NCBI RefSeq assembly: GCF_025989185.1
Contig: NZ_JAPDNT010000003.1
Span: 1-64,000, forward strand
DNA length: 64,000 nucleotides
Source of the DNA: Limobrevibacterium gyesilva
GTDB lineage: Bacteria; Pseudomonadota; Alphaproteobacteria; Acetobacterales; Acetobacteraceae
Direction: 5' to 3'
Shown here: positions 18,286 through 28,476 of the stretch, piece by piece
Layout: every line of letters starts with the position of its first letter
Position numbering within the stretch: position 1 is the stretch's first letter
Translations under genes and position numbers: made by a program
The notes under the pieces: model-generated
What the model was told of the DNA's origin: nothing
The model's input: only the letters and a program-made list of their open reading frames with translations
Database searches by the model: none

Positions 18286-19285
18286 GGCGGTTCCGATCAC
18301 CGTGTTGACCGGCTTCCTCGGCGCCGGCAAGACCACGCTGCTGAACCGCCTGCTGCGCCGGCCGGAGCTGGCGGGGACGGCGGTGCTGGTGAACGAGTTC
18401 GGCGAGATCGGCCTGGACCATATCCTGGTCGAGAAGCTCGACGACGACACCGCCCTGCTGCCTTCGGGCTGCCTGTGCTGTGCGGTGCGCGGCGACCTCG
18501 CCCGTGCCCTGCGCGACCTGCTGGCGCGGGTGCAGGCCGGCGAGGTGACGCGGGTGGTGGTGGAGACCACGGGGCTCGCCGACCCGGCGCCGATCGTGCA
18601 GACGCTGATGAGCGACGTCTCCGTGGCGCTGCGCTACCGGCTGGACGGCATCGTCACCGTGGTCGATGCGGTGCACGCCATGGGCCAGCTCGACGCGCAT
18701 GCCGAGGCGGTGCGGCAGGTGGCGATGGCCGACCGGCTGGTGCTGGCGAAGACCGACCTCGCCGGCGACCTGGGCCCGCTGCGCGCGCGGCTGAAGCAGC
18801 TCAATCCCGGGGCGCCGCTGCATGTGGCGGTGATGGGTGCGCTCGATCCCGCCGCCATCCTCGATGCCGGGCTGTTTGACGCCGCCGGCAAGATCGCCGA
18901 TGTGCAGACCTGGCTGGATGCCGAGGCCTATCGCGACGCGCCGCGCGGCCGCCCCGACCCCAACCGGCACGACGCGCATATCCAGGCCTTCTGCCTGACC
19001 TTCGACGAGCCGCTGCACTGGCAGGGCATCGGCACCTGCCTGGAAATGCTGATCGGCACCCGCGGCGAAAGCCTGCTGCGGGTGAAGGGCATCCTGAACC
19101 TGATCGGCCAGGAGCGGCCGGTGGCGATCCACGGGGTGCAGCATTTGTTCCATGAGCCCGTGCTGCTGCCGGCCTGGCCGGAGGGCGATCCGCGCACCAG
19201 CCGCATCGTGTTCATCACCCGCGACCTCGACCGCGAGACCATCGAGTCCGGCTTGCGGGCGTTCGAGGCGGCGGCGCGCGCGTGA
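18278..19285 (+). CDS. COG0523 (CobW/ZNG1-like) metallochaperone GTPase
   Basis: 335 residues. Walker A GFLGAGKTT, the metal-binding CxCC motif GCLCC, switch/base motifs ETTGLADPAP and LAKTD, and the C-terminal CobW_C domain (DAHIQAFCLTFDEPLHWQGIG) are intact. The ATG overlaps the hisI stop by 8 bases. With divergent Zur and co-transcribed HisI the most economical reading is a zinc chaperone that loads zinc enzymes under starvation, rather than a cobalamin gene. Cytoplasmic. Confidence 0.9.
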   Translation: MAEAVPITVLTGFLGAGKTTLLNRLLRRPELAGTAVLVNEFGEIGLDHILVEKLDDDTALLPSGCLCCAVRGDLARALRDLLARVQAGEVTRVVVETTGLADPAPIVQTLMSDVSVALRYRLDGIVTVVDAVHAMGQLDAHAEAVRQVAMADRLVLAKTDLAGDLGPLRARLKQLNPGAPLHVAVMGALDPAAILDAGLFDAAGKIADVQTWLDAEAYRDAPRGRPDPNRHDAHIQAFCLTFDEPLHWQGIGTCLEMLIGTRGESLLRVKGILNLIGQERPVAIHGVQHLFHEPVLLPAWPEGDPRTSRIVFITRDLDRETIESGLRAFEAAARA

Positions 19286-19305
19286 GCGCCGGGCCGCGCT
19301 AGGCG

Positions 19306-20726
19306 GTGGGGTCGCTCCGTTCCCGGCTGTTCGTGCTCTGGGCCCTGTCGCTGGCCGCGCTGGTCGCCGTGGGCATGTTGCTGGTGGGGCTGTACCGGCA
19401 GTCCAGCTCCGCCCAGATCGACCGCGCCACCGAAGCGGTGGCCGAGGCCTGCGACCAGATCGTGGACCGCTACGCCTACTATGCCGCCGGCTGGGCCGGC
19501 CCCGCCCCCGCCAAGGGCCGGGCGGATGCCGCCTTCCGCGCCGATCTCGGAGCCGTGCTGACGCTGGCGCTGGCGGGGCGGCCGGGGCTGGCAGGCGGAA
19601 TCTGGTGGCAGGGCGAAGGCATGCTGGCCGCCACCGTCACGCCGGACGACGATGTCAGCCGCACCATCGCCGCCCTGGCAGCCGACGCGCTCGCCGACGA
19701 CCGGCCGGCGAGCACCCGCATCGTGGCCGGCCCCAGCACGGTGATGCTGCAGGCCTGCGCCCTGCCGGGCCCGGTGCAGGGCCTGGCTGGCTGGGTGCTG
19801 GCGCAGGTGCAGGACGCGCCCGGGCAGGAGCGGCTGCGGCTCGGCCTGGGCGTGCTGTTCGCGCTGGCGCTGGGCATGGCGGGCTTGCTGGGCTGGGTCG
19901 TGATCGCCTGGACCCGGCGCATCGGCGCCATCGAGACGGCGTTGGCGCAACATGAGGCCGGCACGCTGCCGCGCCTCGCCCCGACCGGGGAGCGCGAGCT
20001 CGACCGCATTGTCGCCGCGCTGAACACGGCCGGCGAACGGCTGGACGCAGCGCGGCGCCGATCCGACGAGCTGGCGGCGCGGGTGGCGCTGTCGGAGCGG
20101 CTGGCGGCGCTGGGCCGGGTGGCCGCGGGGGTGGCGCACGAAATCCGCAATCCGATCGCGGCCATGCGGCTGAAGGCCGAGAACGCGCTGGCGGGCGACG
20201 AGGCCCGCCGGCGCGGGGCGCTGGAAGCGATCCTGGCGCAGATCGCGCGGCTGGACCGGCTGATCGCCGAGCTGCTGGCCATGACCCAGCGGCGAATGCC
20301 GTCGCCGGCGCCGACCGATCTCAGGGGCCTGCTGGACAGCGTGGCCGCCGATCACCAGGGCGGCGGCGTGGCGCTCCGGGTGGACGCAGAGCCGGCGACG
20401 GTCGCGGTCGATGCCGGGCTGCTGCGGCGGGCGCTGGACAATCTGGTGGAGAACGCGTGCCAGCATACGCCGCCCGGCGGGATGGTGAGGCTGCAAGGTG
20501 CCGTCGCGGACGGGATGCTGCGCATCAGCGTGGCCGATACCGGGCCCGGCGTGTCCGCGGAGCTGCGGGCCAGCCTGTTCGAGCCGTTCGTGACCGGGCG
20601 CGCCGACGGCACCGGGCTGGGGCTCGCCATTGCGCGCGAGCTGGTGGAGGCGCATGGCGGGCGGATCATCCTCGCCGATGCCGGTCCCGGCGCCGTGTTC
20701 ACCCTGGAGATCCCGCTGGACGCGCC

Positions 20727-20736
<10 letters not shown>
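19306..20736 (+). CDS. Membrane sensor histidine kinase
   Basis: 476 residues from a GTG start; no earlier in-frame ATG exists after the GTPase stop. TM1 is residues about 8-29, an extracytoplasmic sensor spans about 30-180, and TM2 about 183-205 is followed by a linker. The HisKA motif VAHEIRNPIAAMRL places the phospho-accepting His at residue 278; the N box (LDNLVENACQHTPPGG) and G boxes (VADTGPGVS, GTGLGLAIARELVEAHGG) are complete. It overlaps the regulator gene by 10 bases, so they form a dedicated pair. Confidence 0.93.
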
Positions 20737-22109
<1,373 letters not shown>

Positions 22110-22136
22110 ATAACGCAAAATCAATAGCATAGACTG

Positions 22137-22152
22137 TGGCATGCGGCTTGCG
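22137..22152 (+). promoter_or_regulatory. Sigma-54 (-24/-12) promoter
   Basis: TGGCATGCGGCTTGCG matches the consensus TGGCACG-N4-TTGCW at all positions except the sixth and the last. The invariant GG (22138-22139) and GC (22150-22151) are exactly 12 bases apart. Expected transcription start is about 22162, giving a leader near 38 bases to the ATG at 22201. It lies directly between an NtrC-type regulator gene and its probable target. Confidence 0.75.
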
Positions 22153-22200
22153 ATGACGGTCATCGCGGGCCAGCCCGGCTCGCACGAGACGGAGAGAACA

Positions 22201-22938
22201 ATGTCACGAGTGAAATCCGCCCTGCTCGCCGCGACGCTGCTGGTCGGCACCGCCGGCCTGGCGCTGGCGCAGCAGGGGCCGACCTATGATCCCGCGCAAC
22301 TGCCGGAATTGAAGGGCAAGGTCGCCCAGTACACCCTGACGCCGCGCGGCGACGTGGACGGGCTGATCCTGGCCGACGGCACCGAGGTGCACATCAACCC
22401 CGCCCTGTCGGCCGAGCTGGTGTTCGCCGTTCGCCCCGGCGACTCCGTGACGATCCATGGCCTGAAGGCCCGCGCCGTGCCGATGGTGGCGGCCGCCTCG
22501 GTCACCAACGACGCCACCGGCGCCACCGTCGCCGGGCGCGGCGGGCGGTTCATGCGTGCCCGCACGCCGATGGAGGCGCAGGGCACGATCAAGGCCGTTC
22601 TGCACGAGCCGCGCGGCGAGGCGAACGGCGTGCTGCTGGATGACGGCACCGTGGTGCGGCTGCCGCCCGCGGAAGCGACGCGGCTGGCGGCCCAGCTTGC
22701 CGTGGGCCAGAAACTGTTCGTTCGCGGCGACGGCCTGACCTCGCTGCTCGGCCGCCTGGTCCTGGCCCGGCAGATCGGTCCCGACAGCACCAAGCTCACC
22801 GATGTGGCGCGCCCGCGCATGCATGACGGCCACGGGCATCGCGGCATGATGGAGCGAATGGGTCGCGGGCCGATGATGGAGCGCGGCCCGATGGGGGCAC
22901 CCGGGGGCAGTGACGCGGCCCCGCGTCCGCCCGGCTGA
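22201..22938 (+). CDS. Periplasmic protein with two tandem OB-like domains and a Met/His-rich tail
   Basis: 245 residues. The ATG at 22201 follows GGAGAG and gives a clean signal peptide ending ALAQ; an in-frame ATG at 22141 lies inside the sigma-54 promoter. Residues about 38-90 and 127-178 are repeats of one beta-rich unit (KGKVAQYTLTPRGDVDGLIL and QGTIKAVLHEPRGEANGVLL, each followed by a DGT strand and a GD/GQ turn). The tail, residues 207-232, is rich in Met, His, Gly and Arg and could bind copper or another soft metal. No named family recognised. Confidence 0.78.
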   Translation: MSRVKSALLAATLLVGTAGLALAQQGPTYDPAQLPELKGKVAQYTLTPRGDVDGLILADGTEVHINPALSAELVFAVRPGDSVTIHGLKARAVPMVAAASVTNDATGATVAGRGGRFMRARTPMEAQGTIKAVLHEPRGEANGVLLDDGTVVRLPPAEATRLAAQLAVGQKLFVRGDGLTSLLGRLVLARQIGPDSTKLTDVARPRMHDGHGHRGMMERMGRGPMMERGPMGAPGGSDAAPRPPG

Positions 22939-22946
22939 CGTTGCTA

Positions 22947-22975
22947 CGGCCCCCTTCCCGGTGGGAGGGGGGCCG
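22947..22975 (+). terminator. GC-rich hairpin after the sigma-54 target gene
   Basis: Bases 22947-22959 and 22963-22975 form a 13-bp stem (12 Watson-Crick pairs plus one G-U) around a 3-nt loop, starting 9 bases after the stop. No T-run follows, so it is at best a non-canonical terminator. It separates this unit from the TPP-enzyme gene. Confidence 0.5.
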
Positions 22976-23033
22976 CTTCCCGAAACGCCGCCACCATGCA
23001 ACGGTCCATCCGCAGAATGGCGGAGGGCGGTCC

Positions 23034-24671
23034 ATGGCGCGGATGACGGGCGGGGAAGCGATCGTCGAGGGGTTGATACGCCACGGCATCGACACCGTGT
23101 TCGGGTTGCCGGGCGCCCAGGTCTATGGCCTGTTCGACGCGTTCGCCCGCGCCTCCAACCGCTTGCGGCTGATTACCACCCGGCACGAGCAGAGCTGCGC
23201 CTATATGGCGCTGGGATACGCCAAATCGACCGGCCGGCCGGGCGCCTACGCGGTGGTGCCGGGCCCGGGGATGCTCAACACCACCGCCGCCCTGGCCACC
23301 GCGGCCGGCGTGAACGCGCCGGTGCTGTGCCTGACCGGGCAGGTGCCCAGTGCCTTCCTGGGGCGCGGCCGCGGCCATCTGCACGAATTGCCGGACCAGC
23401 TCGCGACCATGCGCGGGCTGGTGAAATGGGCCGACCGCATCGAGCATCCGTCCCAGGCGCCGCTGCTGGTGGCGCGGGCCTTCCAGGAGATGCGGTCCGG
23501 CCGCCCCGGCCCGGTGGCGCTGGAAATGCCGTGGGACCAGTTCCCGGCCATGGGCGAGGCAACGCCTGTCGATCCCCTGCCCTTGTTCCAGCCGGCGACG
23601 CCTGACGGCGAGGTGGTCGCCCGGCTGGCGGCTCTGCTGAAGGACGCGAAAGCGCCGATGATCATCGCCGGCGGCGGTGCGGCGCATGCCGGCGCCGAGG
23701 TGCTGGCGCTGGCGGAGCTGGCGGGGGCGCCGGTGGTGGCGTTCCGCAACGGGCGCGGCGTGGTGGGTGATCGCCATCCGCTGGGCCTGACGGTCGCTGC
23801 CGGGCATGTGCTGTGGCCGCAGACGGATCTGGTGATCGGAATCGGCAGCCGCATGGAATACCCGGCCACCCGCTGGGCGCCGGGCCCGCCTGGCCTGAAG
23901 ACCGCGCGCATCGACATCGATCCCGCGGAGATGCGGCGCTACCCGGTCGATGTCGGCATTGTCGCCGACGCCGCCGCCGGCGCCGCGGCACTCACCGCGG
24001 CGCTGCGCCGCCTGCTCAACGGCGCCGCGCGCGACAACGCCGCGCGGCTCGCGGCGGTCGCCGCGGCCAAGGCGGGGGCGCTGGAAGCAATCCGGAAGGT
24101 GCAGCCGCAGATGTCCTATCTGAACGTCCTGCGCGCGGTGCTTCCCGACGACGCCTTCATCGTCGACGAAGTGTGCCAGGCGGGCTTCACCGCCACGTTC
24201 GGCTTTCCCATCCACCATCCCCGCCACTTCGTCAGCTCCGGCTTCCAGGGCACGCTGGGGGCGGGCTTCCCGATGGCCTTGGGCGTGAAGGTGGCGCATC
24301 CCGACACGCCGGTGGTGTCGTTGACCGGGGATGGCGGGTTCCTGTTCGCGGGGACCGAGCTGGCGACCGCGGTGCAGCACGGCATCAACCTGATCACCGT
24401 GGTGTTCAACAACAACGCCTATGGCAACGTGATGCGCGACCAGAAGCGGCTGTATGCCGGGCGCATTCCGGGATCGGTGCTGCGCAACCCGGATTTCCAG
24501 GCCTTCGCCGCGAGCTTCGGCGTGCCGTCCTGGCGGGTGACGGCGCCGGAGGGGTTCGAGGCGGCACTGACGGCGGCATTGGCTGCGGCCGCGCCGTGCC
24601 TGATCGAGGTGCAGACGGACATCGACCAGGAAGCCAGCCCCTGGGAATTCCTGGTTCCCGGACGGGCGTGA
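23034..24671 (+). CDS. Thiamine pyrophosphate-dependent enzyme, acetolactate synthase-like
   Basis: 545 residues from the ATG preceded by GGAGGGCGG. Three-domain TPP enzyme: Pyr domain with catalytic Glu in TTRHEQSCAYMALGYAKSTGRPG, central domain (IAGGGAAHAGAEVLALAELAGAPVV), and PP domain with the GDGGFLFAG...NNNAYGN cofactor motif. The glutamate excludes glyoxylate carboligase, which has Val at this position, even though hyi-garR is nearby. No regulatory small subunit accompanies it, so a catabolic or unassigned 2-oxoacid enzyme is more likely than the branched-chain synthase. Confidence 0.85.
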   Translation: MARMTGGEAIVEGLIRHGIDTVFGLPGAQVYGLFDAFARASNRLRLITTRHEQSCAYMALGYAKSTGRPGAYAVVPGPGMLNTTAALATAAGVNAPVLCLTGQVPSAFLGRGRGHLHELPDQLATMRGLVKWADRIEHPSQAPLLVARAFQEMRSGRPGPVALEMPWDQFPAMGEATPVDPLPLFQPATPDGEVVARLAALLKDAKAPMIIAGGGAAHAGAEVLALAELAGAPVVAFRNGRGVVGDRHPLGLTVAAGHVLWPQTDLVIGIGSRMEYPATRWAPGPPGLKTARIDIDPAEMRRYPVDVGIVADAAAGAAALTAALRRLLNGAARDNAARLAAVAAAKAGALEAIRKVQPQMSYLNVLRAVLPDDAFIVDEVCQAGFTATFGFPIHHPRHFVSSGFQGTLGAGFPMALGVKVAHPDTPVVSLTGDGGFLFAGTELATAVQHGINLITVVFNNNAYGNVMRDQKRLYAGRIPGSVLRNPDFQAFAASFGVPSWRVTAPEGFEAALTAALAAAAPCLIEVQTDIDQEASPWEFLVPGRA

Positions 24672-24763
24672 CTCGCGCGACCGCCCCGGGGGCCAGCAGG
24701 CTATCGCTGGAGCGTGCACCGCGCGCGCGGTAGCATGGCAGTCCCGTGCGTGGGAGACACGCC

Positions 24764-25087
24764 ATGCTGACGATTGCCGAAGCCGCCTCCGGGCAGACGG
24801 TGGATCTGCCTGTCGGTCAGGTCATCGAACTGCGGTTGCAGGAGAACCCCACCACCGGCTTCCGCTGGCACTTCGAGAAACGCGGCGAGCCGGTCTGCAA
24901 GCTGGCGGACGACTTCCTGGAGCGGCCCGAAGGCGCCACGGTGCCTGGACAGGGTGGCACCCATGTCTGGCGGATCGAAGGCGTGCAGCCCGGAACCTGC
25001 GACATGGCCCTGGCATATACCCGCGCGTGGGACCCCGGCTCGAAGCCGGCGGCGACGTTCTCGGTGCGCATCCGGGTCACCGGGTGA
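24764..25087 (+). CDS. Chagasin-type (MEROPS I42) cysteine protease inhibitor
   Basis: 107 residues; the ATG at 24764 follows GGGAG. All three inhibitory loops of chagasin are recognisable: NPTTGF, the GQGGTHVWR loop and RAWDPGS in place of the RPW/F loop. The family blocks papain-like proteases by inserting these loops in the active site. There is no signal peptide. The gene faces the C1 protease gene 48 bases away and shares a terminator with it, which suggests the pair acts together. Confidence 0.88.
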   Translation: MLTIAEAASGQTVDLPVGQVIELRLQENPTTGFRWHFEKRGEPVCKLADDFLERPEGATVPGQGGTHVWRIEGVQPGTCDMALAYTRAWDPGSKPAATFSVRIRVTG

Positions 25088-25097
25088 TGCCCGGGAT

Positions 25098-25123
25098 GGG
25101 CGTGCCAAGTGCCTGGCACGCCC
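25098..25123. terminator. Bidirectional hairpin between inhibitor and protease genes
   Basis: GGGCGTGCCA (25098-25107) and TGGCACGCCC (25114-25123) are perfect complements around a 6-nt loop. The hairpin is centred in the 48-base gap between two convergent genes, where a shared terminator is expected. No strong T-tract on either side. Confidence 0.6.
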
Positions 25124-25135
25124 GCTTCAGTGGCC

Positions 25136-25927
25136 CTATGCCTCGATCATCCGCACGGTCCAGAAGTCGTCGGCCAGGTTGTTGTCGGTCAGGTATGCAT
25201 ACGGCATCGTGAAATAGCCCTGCATGCCCCAGCCGGTGCCCCAGGAATTGCGGACGATGAAGCGCTGCTGCGTGTCGTCGTAACCGACCGCGAGCACCGC
25301 GTGACCACCGATCTGCTGCTCGCTCGGCTGCGGCATCGGCACCACCCCGGTCTGCGCCACTTGCTGGCTTTCGAAGCTGGCATAGACGCTGAAGCCGAAC
25401 ACGAACGGGTATCCGGCGGCCAGGCAGCCTCTCATCTGCTGCACCGTGTTGAGCAGGCGGCTGTAGCTGACGACCTGATGCCGCTTGGCGTCGGTGTACG
25501 CGCTGGCCGGCGGCTTCTTCGCGAATTTGGTGATGTCGTAGGGCCAGTCCGGCGTTTCCGGGCAGACGCCGAGCTTGTTCACGCTCTTGATGCCGTCGCG
25601 AATCATCGCCCCGCTGTCGGTCGAGACGGTGTGCTCGATGACACGCTCGTTGTAGTAGATGAACAGGCGCGACGGCACGAAATCGGGCGTCTGGTTCGCC
25701 TTCAGCCGGTCGAAATGAATCGCGCCGGCGATGGCGTTGCCGGTGCAGCTGCCGAGCTGGCCCTGGTCGTAGACGGGAGGGCATTGCTGGCGTAGGTCCA
25801 CGCTGGTGGGCAGCGTCGCGAGCGTTGGCATCGGCGCGGAATACATATGGTCGCGCATGTCCGGAAGATCGGGGATCCAGCCGTATTTCTGGATGCTGTG
25901 GGGTTTCAGCGCGTTCTGGTCGGGCAT
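25136..25927 (-). CDS. C1 family papain-like cysteine protease, cytoplasmic
   Basis: 263 residues. The oxyanion Gln and catalytic Cys are in YDQGQLGSCTGNAIAGA, the catalytic His in IGGHAVLAVGYDD, and the catalytic Asn in VRNSWGTGWGMQGYF; all are intact. The N-terminus (MPDQNALKPHSIQKYGWIPDLPDMRDHMY) has no signal peptide and no long propeptide, so the enzyme would be made active inside the cell unless exported by another route. A chagasin-like inhibitor is encoded convergently next door, which could supply the needed control. Confidence 0.92.
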   Translation of the reverse strand: MPDQNALKPHSIQKYGWIPDLPDMRDHMYSAPMPTLATLPTSVDLRQQCPPVYDQGQLGSCTGNAIAGAIHFDRLKANQTPDFVPSRLFIYYNERVIEHTVSTDSGAMIRDGIKSVNKLGVCPETPDWPYDITKFAKKPPASAYTDAKRHQVVSYSRLLNTVQQMRGCLAAGYPFVFGFSVYASFESQQVAQTGVVPMPQPSEQQIGGHAVLAVGYDDTQQRFIVRNSWGTGWGMQGYFTMPYAYLTDNNLADDFWTVRMIEA

Positions 25928-26153
25928 CCGTCATTTCCTCCGCTTGGATTTTGCGCTCGGAGCGGCCGCCCGGCTCGTGCAGGACATCAGGCTCTTGGCG
26001 TGACGGGTCGTGTGGCGCCCCAGGCCGTAGGCGCGGGCTGCGCGTGCGCAGCGCCCGCCTGACCTTGGAGCGCAGCGTAGGATATGCGGAACGATCCTTT
26101 TTGTGAGGCGCGTCACCGCGGCGCGATGTCGCGCGAAAGTGATGCGCCCGTGG

Positions 26154-27086
26154 TCAGCCTTCGCCGGCCAGGCCGAACTGGCGGCACAGCAGCAGCATCG
26201 CCTCCATCACCATGTGCGCACACAGATGTGCCGCCATGTCGTTCACGTCCTGCGGGGGGCTGACCGTGTTGAAGTCGATGGCGACGATGTTCAGGCCCGA
26301 GAGTTCGCGCAGCAGGTCGATCCCCTCGCGCGCCGACAATCCGCCCCAGGTCGGCGTGCACACGCCGGGTGCCACGGACGGGTCGAACACGTCCATGTCC
26401 CAGCACAGATAGACGGGACGCTGCGCGGCATCGTCGCGGAACTCCGCCACCGTTTGCGCGAAGCCGCGGCGGAACAGGTCTTCGGTGGTGACGACGCGAA
26501 AGCCGAGGCCCTGCGCGCGTGCCAGCACGCCCGGACAGTAGGTGAAGCCGCGGATGCCCACGTGCCAGGAATGCGCCGTGTCCACCAGCCCCTCTGCCGC
26601 CGCGTGGCTGAACTGGGTGGCGGCGTTGTAGGCGTCCTCTTCGCCGTATTCGTAGGCGTCGGTGTGGCTGTCGACGTGCAGCGCCACCAGGCCGGGATGG
26701 CGCCGCGCCGCCGCGCGCATCAGCGGCAGCGAGACCGAGCCGTCGCCACCGATCGCCACCGGCACCGCGCCGGCATCGAGAATCGTGCCGGCCGCCGCCT
26801 CGATCGCCGGGAAGGACGGCGCCACGCGCCCGGGCACCAGCGCCACATCGCCGCAATCGACCGCGCCGAGGCGGGCCAACGGGTCGAAATCGCCCAGGCT
26901 GACATGGAAGCGGCGCATCAGTTTGGACTGGCGCCGGACATGCTCCGGGCCCTGCCGCGCGCCGACGCGAAACGGATGCGTGCCACAGTCGAACGGCACG
27001 CCCAGCACCGCTGCGCGGCATCCGGCGCCGGGGCGGCCGTGCGGCAGGCCGGCGAAGGTTTCGGGCGGCGTGAAAAGCGCCGTCAT
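26154..27086 (-). CDS. Agmatinase/arginase (ureohydrolase) family protein with an altered metal site
   Basis: 310 residues. Ureohydrolase fold with DSHTD (canonical DAHxD) and CWDMDVFDPSVAPG (canonical SxDxDxxDPxxxP) providing five of six Mn ligands. The first ligand motif, usually GGDHS, is GGDGS here, so one histidine of the binuclear site is replaced by Gly. Substrate could be agmatine, guanidinobutyrate or another guanidino compound. It overlaps the YciI-like gene (ATGA) in an operon with an SMP-30 lactonase. Confidence 0.85.
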   Translation of the reverse strand: MTALFTPPETFAGLPHGRPGAGCRAAVLGVPFDCGTHPFRVGARQGPEHVRRQSKLMRRFHVSLGDFDPLARLGAVDCGDVALVPGRVAPSFPAIEAAAGTILDAGAVPVAIGGDGSVSLPLMRAAARRHPGLVALHVDSHTDAYEYGEEDAYNAATQFSHAAAEGLVDTAHSWHVGIRGFTYCPGVLARAQGLGFRVVTTEDLFRRGFAQTVAEFRDDAAQRPVYLCWDMDVFDPSVAPGVCTPTWGGLSAREGIDLLRELSGLNIVAIDFNTVSPPQDVNDMAAHLCAHMVMEAMLLLCRQFGLAGEG

Positions 27087-27382
27087 CCCTTGGCGGCGAC
27101 GGCCAGGCGGAACGGCTTCACCTCGATCTTCTGCCAGACCTTGCCGGTCACGTACGGGTCGGTGGCGAGCCAGTGGTCGAGCCCGGCGCGGTCGGGGAAG
27201 TCGACGATGGAGACCGAGCCGATCATGCCGCCGGCATCGTCCAGCAACGCGCCGCCGGCGATGATCTGGCCGGCCGCGACCATCGGCTTCACGTTCTCCA
27301 GATGCGCGGGGCGGACGGCCATGCGGCGCGCCAGCGCGTCCGGGTCGGTTCCGTCATAGGCGATAACGACGAATTGCGGCAT
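27083..27382 (-). CDS. YciI-like family protein
   Basis: 99 residues. The ATG at 27382 has AGGAGG 8 bases upstream and lies just after the SMP-30 stop; a longer start would overlap that gene. The compact ferredoxin-like fold includes FVVIAYDGTDPDALARR, HLENVKPMVAAGQIIAGG and VDFPDRAGLDHWLATDPYV, standard for YciI. The His/Asp pair of this family is implied in catalysis in some members. Co-translated with the ureohydrolase; role unknown. Confidence 0.87.
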   Translation of the reverse strand: MPQFVVIAYDGTDPDALARRMAVRPAHLENVKPMVAAGQIIAGGALLDDAGGMIGSVSIVDFPDRAGLDHWLATDPYVTGKVWQKIEVKPFRLAVAAKG

Positions 27383-27386
27383 CGGT

Positions 27387-28322
27387 TCAACCTCCTGCGA
27401 CACCCTGGGTGTTCACGTACAACGAATACAGGCCGTGGCTTGCGGCCATGAACAGCCGGTTGCGATAGCGCCCGCCGAAGCACAGGTTGGCGCAGCGCTC
27501 CGGCAGCCGGATATGGCCGATCGGCGCGCCGGCGGGGTTGAAGATGCGCACGCCGTCGAGCTCGGGATCGCCCATGCCCCAGCCGCACCAGAGATTGCCG
27601 TCCACATCGACGCGGAACCCGTCCGGAGAGCCGCCGGCGGCGTTGATGAACACGCGGCCGTTGGCAAGCCGGCGCCCGTCCACCACGTCGAAGGCGCGGA
27701 TCTCGCGCGGGTCGGCACGCGAGGCGACGACGTAGAGGATCTTCTCGTCGGGCGAGAAGGCGAGGCCGTTGGGGCCGGGCACGTCGTCGCAGACCATGCC
27801 GAGCGTGCCGTCCGCAGGGTCGAAACGATAGACCGCCGGCGTCAGTTCCTGCGTGTCCCGGTGGCCTTCGTAATAGCCGAGGATGCCGAAGGGCGGATCG
27901 GTGAACCAGATGGTGCCGTCCGACTTCACCACCACATCGTTGGGCGAGTTCAGCTTCCTGCCCTGGTAGCCGTCGGCGATGACGGTGATGCTGCCGTCAT
28001 ATTCCGTGCGGGTGACGCGGCGGGTGTCGTGCTCGCAGGTGATCAGCCTGCCCTGGCGGTCGCGGGTGTTGCCGTTGGCGTTGTTGGAGGGGCGGCGAAA
28101 GGGCGTGACGGCGCCGGTCTCCTCGTCCCATTTGAGGATGCGGTTGTTGGGGATGTCGCTCCACAGCAGGAAGCGGCCGTCGCCGAACCAGACCGGCCCC
28201 TCGGACCAGCGGCAGCCGGTGTAGAGCCGCTCGACCGAGGCCAGCGCCAGCTTGTATCCGGCGAAGGCCGGGTCCATCACCACGACGTTCGGATCCGGGT
28301 ACCGCTCGCTCGGTTCCCACAT
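27387..28322 (-). CDS. SMP-30/gluconolactonase/LRE family lactonase
   Basis: 311 residues forming a six-bladed propeller. The metal ligand Glu is in WSEGPVWFGDGRFLLWSD, the Asn ligand in KLNSPNDVVVKSDGTIWFTDPPFGI and the Asp ligand in DVDGNLWCGWG; DNPNGLAFSPDE-like PGPNGLAFSPDEK is present. Members hydrolyse sugar lactones with Ca or Zn. First gene of an operon with YciI-like and ureohydrolase genes. Confidence 0.9.
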   Translation of the reverse strand: MWEPSERYPDPNVVVMDPAFAGYKLALASVERLYTGCRWSEGPVWFGDGRFLLWSDIPNNRILKWDEETGAVTPFRRPSNNANGNTRDRQGRLITCEHDTRRVTRTEYDGSITVIADGYQGRKLNSPNDVVVKSDGTIWFTDPPFGILGYYEGHRDTQELTPAVYRFDPADGTLGMVCDDVPGPNGLAFSPDEKILYVVASRADPREIRAFDVVDGRRLANGRVFINAAGGSPDGFRVDVDGNLWCGWGMGDPELDGVRIFNPAGAPIGHIRLPERCANLCFGGRYRNRLFMAASHGLYSLYVNTQGVAGG

Positions 28323-28476
28323 GGCGCCTGCCCCCTGTCCTGTTCGCCGGCCGATCGTGGCGCATTGCGGCGGCGCGGGGAAGCCCGGCAGCGCCGAAAC
28401 GTCCGTGGGGCGGCGCGCGGCCCTTGATCCGCAGCGCCAGCACCCTTAATCGAAACGAGCACAGGGGAGATCAGCC

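Noticed and set aside
22141-22200. ATG at 22141 as start of the OB-like protein
   Set aside because: It lies inside the sigma-54 promoter and would put 20 residues before the signal peptide; ATG 22201 has a ribosome site.
23034-24671. Glyoxylate carboligase partner of hyi and garR
   Set aside because: The Pyr domain has the catalytic Glu (RHEQS); glyoxylate carboligase has Val there.
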